DNA from: Firmicutes bacterium CAG:24053_14 | Lineage (GTDB): Bacteria > Bacillota > Clostridia > Oscillospirales > Oscillospiraceae | DNA: 30,128 nucleotides | NCBI GenBank assembly: GCA_001916715.1 | Contig: MNSZ01000058.1 | Span: 148,691 to 178,818 of the forward strand | Direction: 5' to 3' | Part shown: positions 1-7,217 of the stretch, piece after piece | Position numbering within the stretch: position 1 is the stretch's first letter | How the letters are laid out: the number at the start of each line of letters is the position of its first letter | Made by a program: the position numbers and the translations under genes | Notes under the pieces: generated by a model | What the model saw: the letters and a program-made list of their open reading frames with translations, nothing else | The model's database searches: none | Told to the model about the DNA's origin: nothing

Positions 1-1423
1 GAGTCATGCGCTCGCGGATAACACGCTCCATACGGGAGAAGCCGATGCGGAACTGGTTCTGCAGCAGCTCGCCGACGCAGCGGACGCGGCGGTTGCCGAG
101 ATGGTCTATATCGTCCTTCTCTCCGATGCCGTAGGCAAGGCAGTTGAGATAGTTGACGGATGCAAACATATCGTCAACAACAATGTGCTTCGGAATAAGT
201 ACATCTATATTTTCAAGGATCGCTTCCTTGAGAGCGTCGCCGGAGTACTGCTCCATGAGGCTCTTGAGGACGATGCCGCGAACCTTTTCCTTTATGCCGA
301 GCTCCTCGGGGTCGATATCGACCATGCTCTGCAGGGGAACCATGCCGTTGGAGAACACCTTGACGGTCTTTCCGTCAACATCGAGCCAGACCTCAACGAC
401 GCCGGCAGCGTCGATCTTCTCGGCCATGTCGCGCGAGATGACCTCGCCTGCGTCGGCAATGATCTCGCCGGTCGAGGGGTCTGCAACGGGCATTGCCAGC
501 GTAAAGCCGTTTATTCTGCCGCGCAGAGCCAGCTTCTTGTTGAACTTATAGCGGCCGACATTGGAGATGTCGTAGCGGCGGCGGTCAAAGAACAGTCCGT
601 CGAGCAGGGACTCGGCGCTTTCGACAGTGGGAGGATCGCCGGGGCGCAGCTTGCGGTAGATCTCCATAAGGCACTCGTCACGGCTGGTGGTAGTGTCCTT
701 ATCAATGGTTACGGCTATGCGCTCGTCATCGCCGAAGATCTCCTTCAGGCGCTCGTTTGTGGTCGCGCCGACGATGGGATCGGGAGTGCAGGAAAGCCAT
801 GTTTCGGGCTTTGTCTCGTCATACTTGCCCATTGCCTTGAGGAACCAGGTGATGGGAAGCTTTCGGTTTTTATCTATACGGACATAGAAGGTGTTGTTCG
901 CGTCGGTCTCGTACTCAAGCCATGCGCCGTGATACGGGATGACGGTCGCCGCGTAAATGCTCGTCATGCTGCGGTCGGTGGTCTTATCGTAGTACACACC
1001 GGGGCTGCGGACGATCTGGGAGACGATAACACGCTCGGCGCCGTTAATTATAAATGTGCCGCCGGCGGTCATGAGCGGAAAATCGCCCATGAAGATCTCC
1101 TGCTCCTTGATCTCTTCGGTTTCGAGGTTGCGCAGACGCACGCTTACCTTCAGCGGCGCCGCATACGTTGCATCGCGTGCCTTGCACTCTTCTTCCGTAT
1201 ACTTGGGCTTTTCGTCCATGGAATAATCCACAAAGCTCAGCTCAAGATTGCCGGAATAGTCGGTCACCGCGTCGGTATCTCTAAATACTTCGCGCAGACC
1301 GGTCTCGAGAAACCACTTGTAGCTCTTCTTCTGAATTTCCAAAAGGTTGGGCATGTCCTGGATTTCTTCGTACCGTGCAAAGCTCTTTCTGAGAGTTTTG
1401 CCGTAGAGAACGTCTTTTGGCAT
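1..1423 (-). CDS. rpoB: RNA polymerase beta subunit, N-terminal part (runs off left edge)
   Basis: This is the first ~474 codons of the DNA-directed RNA polymerase beta subunit. It reads MPKDVLYGKTLRKSFARYEE from an ATG at 1423, preceded by AAGGAG ten bases upstream. Recognisable segments are the early beta protrusion/lobe region (PNLLEIQKKSYKWFL), the GDFPLMT and NGAERVIVSQ core motifs, SPGVYYD, the DDIDHLGNRR motif and the QNQFRIG/RMERVIRERM region close to the left edge. The DDIDHLGNRRV and RIG elements mark the start of the rifampicin-binding part of the catalytic core. No stop codon is present, so the gene continues beyond position 1. It is usually followed by rpoC and preceded by rplL; here the gene directly upstream is divergent and rpoB has its own promoter. 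Identity is certain from family motifs. Confidence 0.98.
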   Translation of the reverse strand, partial: MPKDVLYGKTLRKSFARYEEIQDMPNLLEIQKKSYKWFLETGLREVFRDTDAVTDYSGNLELSFVDYSMDEKPKYTEEECKARDATYAAPLKVSVRLRNLETEEIKEQEIFMGDFPLMTAGGTFIINGAERVIVSQIVRSPGVYYDKTTDRSMTSIYAATVIPYHGAWLEYETDANNTFYVRIDKNRKLPITWFLKAMGKYDETKPETWLSCTPDPIVGATTNERLKEIFGDDERIAVTIDKDTTTSRDECLMEIYRKLRPGDPPTVESAESLLDGLFFDRRRYDISNVGRYKFNKKLALRGRINGFTLAMPVADPSTGEIIADAGEVISRDMAEKIDAAGVVEVWLDVDGKTVKVFSNGMVPLQSMVDIDPEELGIKEKVRGIVLKSLMEQYSGDALKEAILENIDVLIPKHIVVDDMFASVNYLNCLAYGIGEKDDIDHLGNRRVRCVGELLQNQFRIGFSRMERVIRERMT

Positions 1424-1573
1424 TCGTACACACTCCTTAATCGTAATTGAGAACGCCCGGGTGAGTTGTTTATTTTGCTCACTTCGGTGTTGTATTTACG
1501 TTTGGTTGATGGTATATTGTGATTGTAAACACTGGGGTGCCAGTCGTTTCACCACATGATAACATAGCAAGTT

Positions 1574-1603
1574 ATTCTATCATTGTATATATAGCTATGT
1601 CAA
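1574..1603 (-). promoter_or_regulatory. Promoter of rpoB
   Basis: On the minus strand there is a perfect -35 TTGACA (1603-1598), an 18-bp spacer and TAGAAT (1579-1574) as -10. Transcription would start near 1567, giving a leader of about 145 nt before the rpoB ATG. The leader contains a short GTGAG/CTCAC hairpin around 1461-1482. This suggests that rpoB heads its own transcript. Confidence 0.75.
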
Positions 1604-1633
1604 GAAATATTTTGTGAAAAATGAATTTTTCGT

Positions 1634-1663
1634 CGGCTGCTATAACTGGCAGCCGCTTTTTTT
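1634..1663 (+). terminator. Intrinsic terminator or attenuator before the glycosyltransferase gene
   Basis: A perfect 7-bp stem (CGGCTGC at 1634-1640, GCAGCCG at 1649-1655) with an 8-base loop is followed by C and seven T (1657-1663). It points rightward and ends 18 bases before the ATG of the next gene. There is no rightward gene upstream in the window, so it may be an attenuator in that gene's leader, or a barrier to antisense transcription between divergent genes. Confidence 0.65.
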
Positions 1664-1681
1664 GTACGAAATGGAGTGAAA

Positions 1682-2899
1682 ATGGAGCTTTTTAACCTCA
1701 TATCGCTTGCCGTGATCTTCGGCGTGGCCATGCTGCTGCTTTACCGGCAGGGAATTTTTCGCGATAAGGCTCTGCTCGTGTGCGCCCTTGTGCTCACGGC
1801 GGCAGCCATGCTCATCCGCGGATTTTATTTTGATGTGCAAAGCGATGATTACACCACATTTCTCGCGCCGTGGACGCAGTTTTTCCGCGATAACGGCGGC
1901 TTTAAGGCGCTCGCCTTCTTCCCCGGCAACTACAATCCTCCGTATATGTACTTTCTCGCGGCGTTTTCGTATTTCGGCATCTCGGAGCTGTATCTTATAA
2001 AGCTGCTGTCTGTTCTGTTTGACGTTTTGCTCGCGTGGAGCTGCATGAAGCTTCTGTCTCTGTACACCGGCTCGAAGGCAAAGCAGCTCGGCGTTTTTCT
2101 TGCCGTTCTGTATCTTCCGACGGTCGTCACAAACGGCGCATACTGGGCGCAGTGCGACAGCATATATGCATTTTTCGGCATATTCGCGCTGTATCTCGGA
2201 CTCAGCGAAAAAGGTGTCGGCGCAATGATATCGCTTGCCGCCTGCCTTGCCTTTAAATTGCAGGCCGTGTTCATTATCCCGGCGTTTTTCGTTCTGCTGC
2301 TTGCCAAAAAGCTACGCTGGACGCAGCTGCTCGTCTTCCCTGCCGCGTATATCGTTTTCATGCTGCCCGCCGTCATTGCCGGAGCGCCGCTGTGGGATAC
2401 GCTGACGCTGTATTTTTCGCAGGCCGGTACTGTCGGCGACGCAATGAATTACAACGCACCGTCGCTCACCAGCATGTTCTCATGGTCGGGAGACACGGCA
2501 AAAAGCGCAAGGGCGCTTATCATTGCCGCGTTTCTGCTCGTTGCGGCCGTTTACGCCGCGGCGATACTTCTGCGCAAAAAGCTGTCCGACCGCGTTATAC
2601 TCGGCTTTGCCATTATCCTTGCAATGGGCATACCCTATCTGCTGCCGCATATGCACGACCGGTATTTCTTCATCCCCGGAGTTCTGGCTCTGGTGCTTGC
2701 GGCGTCCGACCTGCGCTTTGCGCCAGTGCCGGTTTTAGCGGAGCTTGCCTCGCTTCACTGCTACTATGCATATTTTTCGCGCTATTACCTCCTTCAGCCG
2801 CGCATCGGCGGCGAGCTGATGCTTGCTGCGCTGCTGCTGTGCATAGCCTATACGGCGGTGTATGTCAGAAAGGCAAGAAAATTTGAAATTAATCCTTGA
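1682..2899 (+). CDS. Polytopic GT-C type glycosyltransferase (Gpi18-like mannosyltransferase)
   Basis: This is an integral membrane protein of 405 residues with roughly ten or more hydrophobic segments, typical of GT-C glycosyltransferases that use polyprenyl-phosphate sugars and act on the outer face of the membrane. The first extracytoplasmic loop carries the acidic motif SDDYTTFLAPW followed by FFPGNYNPPYMYFLA, which matches the Gpi18-like/COG5542 family pattern (acidic catalytic loop, then a Tyr/Pro-rich segment). A HMHDRYFF motif sits near residue 320. The ATG at 1682 is preferred over the GTG at 1676, because GGAG (1673-1676) lies five bases before the ATG but overlaps the GTG. The gene is divergent from rpoB, follows a possible attenuator and ends inside the tRNA promoter. 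The acceptor and sugar are unknown; cell-surface glycan or protein mannosylation is inferred. Confidence 0.8.
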   Translation: MELFNLISLAVIFGVAMLLLYRQGIFRDKALLVCALVLTAAAMLIRGFYFDVQSDDYTTFLAPWTQFFRDNGGFKALAFFPGNYNPPYMYFLAAFSYFGISELYLIKLLSVLFDVLLAWSCMKLLSLYTGSKAKQLGVFLAVLYLPTVVTNGAYWAQCDSIYAFFGIFALYLGLSEKGVGAMISLAACLAFKLQAVFIIPAFFVLLLAKKLRWTQLLVFPAAYIVFMLPAVIAGAPLWDTLTLYFSQAGTVGDAMNYNAPSLTSMFSWSGDTAKSARALIIAAFLLVAAVYAAAILLRKKLSDRVILGFAIILAMGIPYLLPHMHDRYFFIPGVLALVLAASDLRFAPVPVLAELASLHCYYAYFSRYYLLQPRIGGELMLAALLLCIAYTAVYVRKARKFEINP

Positions 2900-2923
2900 C
2901 ATTCTCGTTTTCTCTGTTATAAT
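2896..2923 (+). promoter_or_regulatory. Consensus promoter of tRNA-Leu
   Basis: A perfect TTGACA (2896-2901), a 16-bp spacer and a perfect TATAAT (2918-2923) lie 27 bases before the mature tRNA. The TGA stop codon of the upstream gene (2897-2899) lies inside the -35 hexamer. Confidence 0.9.
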
Positions 2924-2950
2924 AACTCTTGCCTTTGAAAAAAGCAATTC

Positions 2951-3035
2951 GCGAGAGTGCTGGAACAGGTAGACAGGCACGTTTGAGGGGCGTGTGTCAA
3001 CCGACGTGGGAGTTCAAGTCTCCTCTCTCGCACCA
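2951..3035 (+). tRNA. tRNA-Leu, anticodon GAG
   Basis: This is an 85-nt class II tRNA with an encoded CCA (3033-3035). The acceptor stem pairs GCGAGAG (2951-2957) with CTCTCGC (3025-3031). The anticodon stem is CACGT/GCGTG, with loop TTGAGGG and anticodon GAG at 2985-2987. There is a long variable arm, and the T arm is GGGAG TTCAAGT CTCC (3008-3023). The long variable arm, the A discriminator and the anticodon identify leucine (CUC/CUU codons). It has its own promoter and terminator, so it is a single-gene unit. Confidence 0.95.
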
Positions 3036-3040
3036 AAAAG

Positions 3041-3071
3041 CAGTCCGTCCGTCAGGATGGGCTGTTTTTTT
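3041..3071 (+). terminator. Intrinsic terminator of tRNA-Leu
   Basis: A 10-bp stem (3041-3050 with 3055-3064, including G-T pairs) has loop GTCA and is followed by seven T. It begins five bases after the CCA end. Its right arm GGATGGGCTG plus T-tract is repeated at 10506-10521 beyond the AT-richer operon. Confidence 0.9.
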
Positions 3072-3080
3072 ATAAAAAAA

Positions 3081-3096
3081 GGAGACTTGAACTCCC
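3081..3096 (-). repeat. Inverted 16-bp copy of the tRNA-Leu T arm
   Basis: Positions 3081-3096 are the exact reverse complement of the tRNA T stem and loop at 3008-3023. The rest of a tRNA is not visible on either strand around it, so it is a fragment (tRNA remnant or integration debris) and not a gene. The remainder of 3097-3223 holds no recognisable gene. Confidence 0.7.
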
Positions 3097-3223
3097 GAGG
3101 GCACTTGGAAAGGTCCCGGCGGAAAAGCGGCATGCTGCTTATCTTATTGTACCTTATCGCAAGTTATTGCACCTAATCGATTTTGGAAAAAAGACTTCAG
3201 CCCAGTGAAGCAAAAGGAGAAAA

Positions 3224-3256
3224 TGAGGTAGGTCTTACATCTTAAGACCTACCTCA
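3224..3256 (-). terminator. Intrinsic terminator after the AraC gene (end of operon)
   Basis: A perfect 14-bp stem (3224-3237 with 3243-3256) has a 5-base loop. Read leftward it is followed by ATTTTCTCCTTTT. It lies 38 bases past the stop of the AraC gene and closes the leftward dha/TRAP operon. Confidence 0.85.
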
Positions 3257-3293
3257 AATCTATCGTCTTCTCTACAATTTCATAGCTGAAAAA

Positions 3294-4181
3294 TCAGCTA
3301 TGATTCCTGTCAAAATAACTTTTTCTGAACTTACTTGGAGATTCGCCAACTTCATTCTCAAAAATTTTGCTAAAATGAGATGCACTTTTGATCCCTACCA
3401 TTTCCGCAACTTCTGCAATGCTCATATCCGAACTCTGAAGAAGAGATTTTGCATAAAAAATACGCATGGATCTTATATATTGCACAATGTTAATACCCAT
3501 ATATGTTTTGAAGTATCGGCTCAGGTAGGATGGATTTACCCAGAAACGTTCGGCTATAGAGGATAATGTTAAGCTACTGTTCTGATAATTTGAATTAATA
3601 TATTCAAGTATATTTTTCAGCATGTAAGGGATATCTTTGAAAACGTCATTATATACTGCATTTCTAACTATCTCAGGATAAATACTGCCGCAATATCGTC
3701 CGATTTCAAGAACTATCAGTTCAGAAATATCAGCAATAAAAACATCTTGAAAATTCTGCTTATTCTCACTCTCCGCCACTAGCATGTACATCATCTGTTC
3801 TAACCGTTCAAGATGCTTCCCGTGGAAATGAAGCACCGGCATCAAGAGATTTTTTTCGAAAAGGACAAGAGGATTCCAATTAATATCTCTATACTGTAAA
3901 TAGTCAGAAAACTTTTCGGACATAACAATGGATATCAGCTTAAATTCCTCCGGTCCTTTTGGCTCTACCCTATGTGGCTGATTTGGTTTGATAACAAGTA
4001 CATCACCTTTTGTTAGTGAATATGTAGTTTCTCCGAGACTTACGCAAAATTCTCCGGAAAAGTCCAGCATAAATTCATAATAAGAATGGCTTGACCAGGC
4101 TGCATTATATTTCCCGTTTATTGTTTCAATATATACGGAAAAGAACTCTGCTTTCTGTAAAAATGATTGCTGAACTTTCAT
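3294..4181 (-). CDS. AraC/XylS family transcriptional regulator with N-terminal cupin domain
   Basis: This is a 295-residue DNA-binding regulator. The N-terminal half is a cupin-type sensor (HSYYEFMLDFSG, then GDVLVIKPNQPHRVEP). The last ~100 residues form the double helix-turn-helix AraC domain, with LTLSSIAERFWVNPSYLSRY as the first HTH and MSIAEVAEMVGIKSASHFSK as the second, ending in the typical GESPSKFRK. The ATG at 4181 was chosen; the longer frame begins with GTG at 4193, but the only GGAG abuts that GTG and lies 11 bases before the ATG. It is last in the operon, 46 bases after dctM, which suggests that it senses the imported compound or its product and controls the operon promoter near 10150. 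The ligand is unknown. Confidence 0.93.
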   Translation of the reverse strand: MKVQQSFLQKAEFFSVYIETINGKYNAAWSSHSYYEFMLDFSGEFCVSLGETTYSLTKGDVLVIKPNQPHRVEPKGPEEFKLISIVMSEKFSDYLQYRDINWNPLVLFEKNLLMPVLHFHGKHLERLEQMMYMLVAESENKQNFQDVFIADISELIVLEIGRYCGSIYPEIVRNAVYNDVFKDIPYMLKNILEYINSNYQNSSLTLSSIAERFWVNPSYLSRYFKTYMGINIVQYIRSMRIFYAKSLLQSSDMSIAEVAEMVGIKSASHFSKIFENEVGESPSKFRKSYFDRNHS

Positions 4182-4227
4182 TTCTATCTTCACTCCAAAT
4201 CAGCATGCGGTTATCCCATCGGTTCTA

Positions 4228-5520
4228 TCAACAGTAACCAAACAGTCTCGGCAGGAACAGGCTCAAATCGGGCACATATGTAGTAATAATCAGAGTCGGC
4301 AGCCATGCAAACAAGATAAGTCTCATGGTATGCGGCAGCATTTCCTTTACTTCTGCACCTGAAATTTTACCGCCCAAGTAAAGAAGCGGCGCCGTCGGAG
4401 GGGTAATATTGCCCATGCCGAGGTTTACGCCGACTATCGCAGCAAATTGAATTGGGCTGACTCCAAGTTCAGTTACAATCGGGAGAAGTATCGGTGTAGC
4501 AAGAAGCACGCCGCTTGTATCATCCATCAGCATTCCCAAAAGAATCATAAACAGATTTATCATTATCATGATAACAGCCGGGCTATCAGATATAGAAGTC
4601 AGCATTTTCAAAAGCATTTGAGGAACATTGTTCATGGTATACAGTCTGCTGAGTATCATTACGGAAAAAAGCATCATCATTATAACGCCGGTAGTTTTAC
4701 CTGCGCTGATAAGAGAATCTCTTAAATCGCCCATGGTCATCTCTCTATAATAAAGCATCGCAACAGGAATCGCATAGATGACCGACAGTGCCGCGGCTTC
4801 AGTGGTGGTCATGACGCCACCATATATAGCGCCCAAAATAACAAATGGCATGAGCAATGCGGGGATGGAGCTCTTCTTTTTCCCCTGCGTCGAAGCAACA
4901 GGCTTACTGTCGACAGACTTTACAATATTTTTGTTTTTGGCGGCGTAAAAAAGATTTACCGTACTAAACAAGATTACAAGAATGATACCCGGAATTATGG
5001 TTGCAAGGAAGCAGGCTAAAACGGATTGCCCTCCTACCCAGCCATACAGTATCATAGACATGCTTGGCGGTATCAGCAGGCCCAAAACCGCACAGCTTGA
5101 AATGAGAGAACCTATAAATCCTTTTTCATATCCGTTTTCTTCAAGCCTCGGAGACATTATAGAGCCTATACATGCAATAGTAGCGCCGGCGCTTCCGGAT
5201 ATAGCACCGAATACCGCACTGGATATGGCAGTAACAATGCCAAGCCCGCCTTTAATTTTGCCGAAGCCCAGTTTTTCAACAGAATCAATCAGTCTTCGGC
5301 CTATTCCGCCATGATCAATAACAGCCCCGGCAAGCACGAACAGTGGAATGGTAAGGAGCAGCACATTGTTTATTTGGCTTCCCCCATACGACAGCAGAAA
5401 CATCGGATCGGAGCCCGAACAATATACTATTATTGCAGCTGCACCGAGAAAAGTCAAGGGGATAGATATACCAAGCGCAAGGAAGACAATAACGGAAAGA
5501 AAGGCTATTACCAGTATCAT
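4228..5520 (-). CDS. dctM: TRAP transporter large permease subunit
   Basis: This is the 430-residue DctM/SiaM-type subunit that forms the Na+-driven transport channel of a TRAP system. It is highly hydrophobic with about 11-12 membrane segments. Family signatures include FGAISGSAGATIACIGSIMSP, GLLIPPSMSMILYG, MDDTSGVLLATPILLPI and NLGMGNITPPTAPLLYL. Its ATG (5520-5518) overlaps the dctQ TGA by one base, so the two are translationally coupled. It works with DctQ and the DctP receptor upstream. The length is normal for the family and no damage is visible. Confidence 0.96.
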   Translation of the reverse strand: MILVIAFLSVIVFLALGISIPLTFLGAAAIIVYCSGSDPMFLLSYGGSQINNVLLLTIPLFVLAGAVIDHGGIGRRLIDSVEKLGFGKIKGGLGIVTAISSAVFGAISGSAGATIACIGSIMSPRLEENGYEKGFIGSLISSCAVLGLLIPPSMSMILYGWVGGQSVLACFLATIIPGIILVILFSTVNLFYAAKNKNIVKSVDSKPVASTQGKKKSSIPALLMPFVILGAIYGGVMTTTEAAALSVIYAIPVAMLYYREMTMGDLRDSLISAGKTTGVIMMMLFSVMILSRLYTMNNVPQMLLKMLTSISDSPAVIMIMINLFMILLGMLMDDTSGVLLATPILLPIVTELGVSPIQFAAIVGVNLGMGNITPPTAPLLYLGGKISGAEVKEMLPHTMRLILFAWLPTLIITTYVPDLSLFLPRLFGYC

Positions 5521-6020
5521 CAGTTTTCACCGCCCTTCAATATAGCGACACTTCTTATCAGATGAATTAGAACATAAATACTCATCAATATAAACGAAAT
5601 TATTATTGACAGTCTGGATAAGGCCAGAGGAAGCTTGTAAATAGGAGTGGTCGGCCAAAGCTCAAAGCTCCAGCTGACAAATTGAAACGCCCAAGCCGTT
5701 GCAACAATTGCGATAACCATACTTACTGCATACTTTACAACAGCCATTCGCTTTTTCGCTTTTTCACTCTTAAAAAGCAGAGAGGTCATATCTGCATTAA
5801 TATGCGAATCATCACGGTATGCAAGAGAACTTCCTGTAAAATAAAACCAAAACGCCGCAAATAACACAAGCTCCTCGGATCCACCAAAGTTGATACCGAG
5901 TATATACCTCATTATTGCGGCTATAACAATTAAAGAAGTAATCAGCACACTTGTTATTATACAAATATATTCCTGTATCTTGAAGATGACATGATCGGCT
6001 CTTTTTAAGAAAGCAATCAT
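5520..6020 (-). CDS. dctQ: TRAP transporter small permease subunit
   Basis: This is a 166-residue membrane protein with four predicted segments, as usual for DctQ. It carries the family's GSEELVLFAAFWFYFTGSSLAYRDDSHINAD region (glycine/acidic loop followed by the R-x-x-x-H-I segment). The ATG at 6020 is chosen over a GTG at 6029, because the AAAGGG ribosome binding site is eight bases before the ATG but adjoins the GTG. It is separated from dctP by a strong hairpin and coupled to dctM by a one-base overlap. It is thought to bridge the receptor and the DctM channel. Confidence 0.93.
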   Translation of the reverse strand: MIAFLKRADHVIFKIQEYICIITSVLITSLIVIAAIMRYILGINFGGSEELVLFAAFWFYFTGSSLAYRDDSHINADMTSLLFKSEKAKKRMAVVKYAVSMVIAIVATAWAFQFVSWSFELWPTTPIYKLPLALSRLSIIISFILMSIYVLIHLIRSVAILKGGEN

Positions 6021-6043
6021 CGATTTCACCCTTTCTTATCGAG

Positions 6044-6075
6044 TCCATAAAAGGGCCAAGAGGCCCTTTTATGGA
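6044..6075 (-). promoter_or_regulatory. Intercistronic hairpin between dctP and dctQ
   Basis: A perfect 14-bp stem (6044-6057 with 6062-6075) has loop AAGA and no following T-tract on the transcribed strand. Such stem-loops downstream of binding-protein genes commonly protect the upstream mRNA, so the receptor is made in excess over the permeases. Partial termination is also possible. Confidence 0.6.
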
Positions 6076-6096
6076 TATATATGCAAAACATTAATG

Positions 6097-7116
6097 TTAC
6101 TTATACAGCTTCAGAAGCTCGTTGATAAAATCTTCACCATAGGTTTTGGCAAGCTGCGGCCAAACATTCGTGCGGACGGCTTCAGCGAACATTTCAATTT
6201 CCTCGTCAGTGAAGCGGACAATCTTAATACCGTTGTCCTCCATCAGCTTCAGATATTTCTCGTCCTCTTCCTTTGCGTAGTTTACGCTGTTGGCGCACTC
6301 CTGACGGCAAATATCCACGATGGTTTTCTGATCTTCGGGAGAAAGCTTTGCAAGTGTTTTTTCACTTATCATGATCTGTGTTACTTCCGGGCTCATCTGA
6401 TATGCATAGTAGTAATCAATGATGTCACGATAGTTAAGATATGCACCTGCAGGAGTGGAGCCTGCAAGGCCCTCAACAACGCCGGTCTGAAGAGCCGCAA
6501 AGGTGTCGGAGGAAGCAATGCTTGTTGTGTCGAAGCCCATATATTCGCAGGGGAGAATATAGCAGTCCATAGCGGCAGTGCGGATAACGGTATTCTTACT
6601 ATCCAGAGTGTTAGGATTCGATACTTCCTTTGTAGTACCTATACCAGCAATGCCTTCAACGAAAAATCCGCAGAACTCAATACCGTTTTTTGCCTGAATC
6701 TCTTTCATCATATTGTCAAGAGAGGAGCCTTCTGCAAATATTTCCCCAAGCTGATCATAGCTGCTCGAAAGGTAAGGGAAATAGCCGACAGCAGTTCTTG
6801 CGTCATAGGTCTCGGGAACAGATGAGTGCGCCATATCAATGCTGCCCATCATAAGCTCGTCATAAACCTGAGTCCAGTCACCCAACTGGTTTGCGGGATA
6901 GATGTCTATGAGAACTCTTCCCTCGGTTTTCTCTTCTACAGCCTGCTTGATATTAAGAGCAACCTGATATGAGATATGATCCTTATTCTGCATAGTCGAA
7001 TATCTGAGAGTAATGGGTTTGCTGTTGTCTTTCGCTGAATCTGTATCCTTACCGCACCCTGTAAGTGCAATCATGAGTACTACTAAGGATAATAATAACA
7101 AATAAACTTTTTTCAT
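6097..7116 (-). CDS. dctP: TRAP transporter substrate-binding lipoprotein
   Basis: This is a 339-residue DctP-family receptor. The start is the ATG at 7116, preceded by AGGAGG; the open frame continues 18 codons further upstream, but this ATG begins a perfect lipoprotein signal (MKKVYLLLLS... with lipobox LTGC, lipidated Cys21). The mature part shows the DctP pattern: RYSTMQNKDHISYQVALNI, YPANQLGDWTQVYDELMMGS, NTVIRTAAMDCY (the Arg that normally binds the substrate carboxylate) and FAALQTGVVEGLAGS. The conserved Arg points to a carboxylate-bearing ligand, as usual for this family. It would be anchored outside the membrane and deliver the ligand to DctQM. Confidence 0.95.
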   Translation of the reverse strand: MKKVYLLLLSLVVLMIALTGCGKDTDSAKDNSKPITLRYSTMQNKDHISYQVALNIKQAVEEKTEGRVLIDIYPANQLGDWTQVYDELMMGSIDMAHSSVPETYDARTAVGYFPYLSSSYDQLGEIFAEGSSLDNMMKEIQAKNGIEFCGFFVEGIAGIGTTKEVSNPNTLDSKNTVIRTAAMDCYILPCEYMGFDTTSIASSDTFAALQTGVVEGLAGSTPAGAYLNYRDIIDYYYAYQMSPEVTQIMISEKTLAKLSPEDQKTIVDICRQECANSVNYAKEEDEKYLKLMEDNGIKIVRFTDEEIEMFAEAVRTNVWPQLAKTYGEDFINELLKLYK

Positions 7117-7217
7117 TCTTTCCTCCTGTTTTTTTTCATTAAAATTAAAAATGAGCTGGTCTGCTTTCAAAACGCTGTATTCTGCTGCATCCTCCTCCTT
7201 CTTCTTCTTGCGTTTAC

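Noticed and set aside
101..1450. Long rightward open frame of 449 codons
   Set aside because: It is antisense to rpoB, lacks a ribosome site and its composition mirrors the real gene.
3081..3180. A second tRNA gene on the minus strand
   Set aside because: Only the T arm is recognisable; no acceptor stem, anticodon arm or CCA follows.
7120..7200. Short leader peptide (ATG CAG CAG...) and an upstream extension of dctP
   Set aside because: The seven-codon frame has its purine-rich site too close to the ATG, and the dctP lipoprotein signal with AGGAGG fixes the start at 7116.
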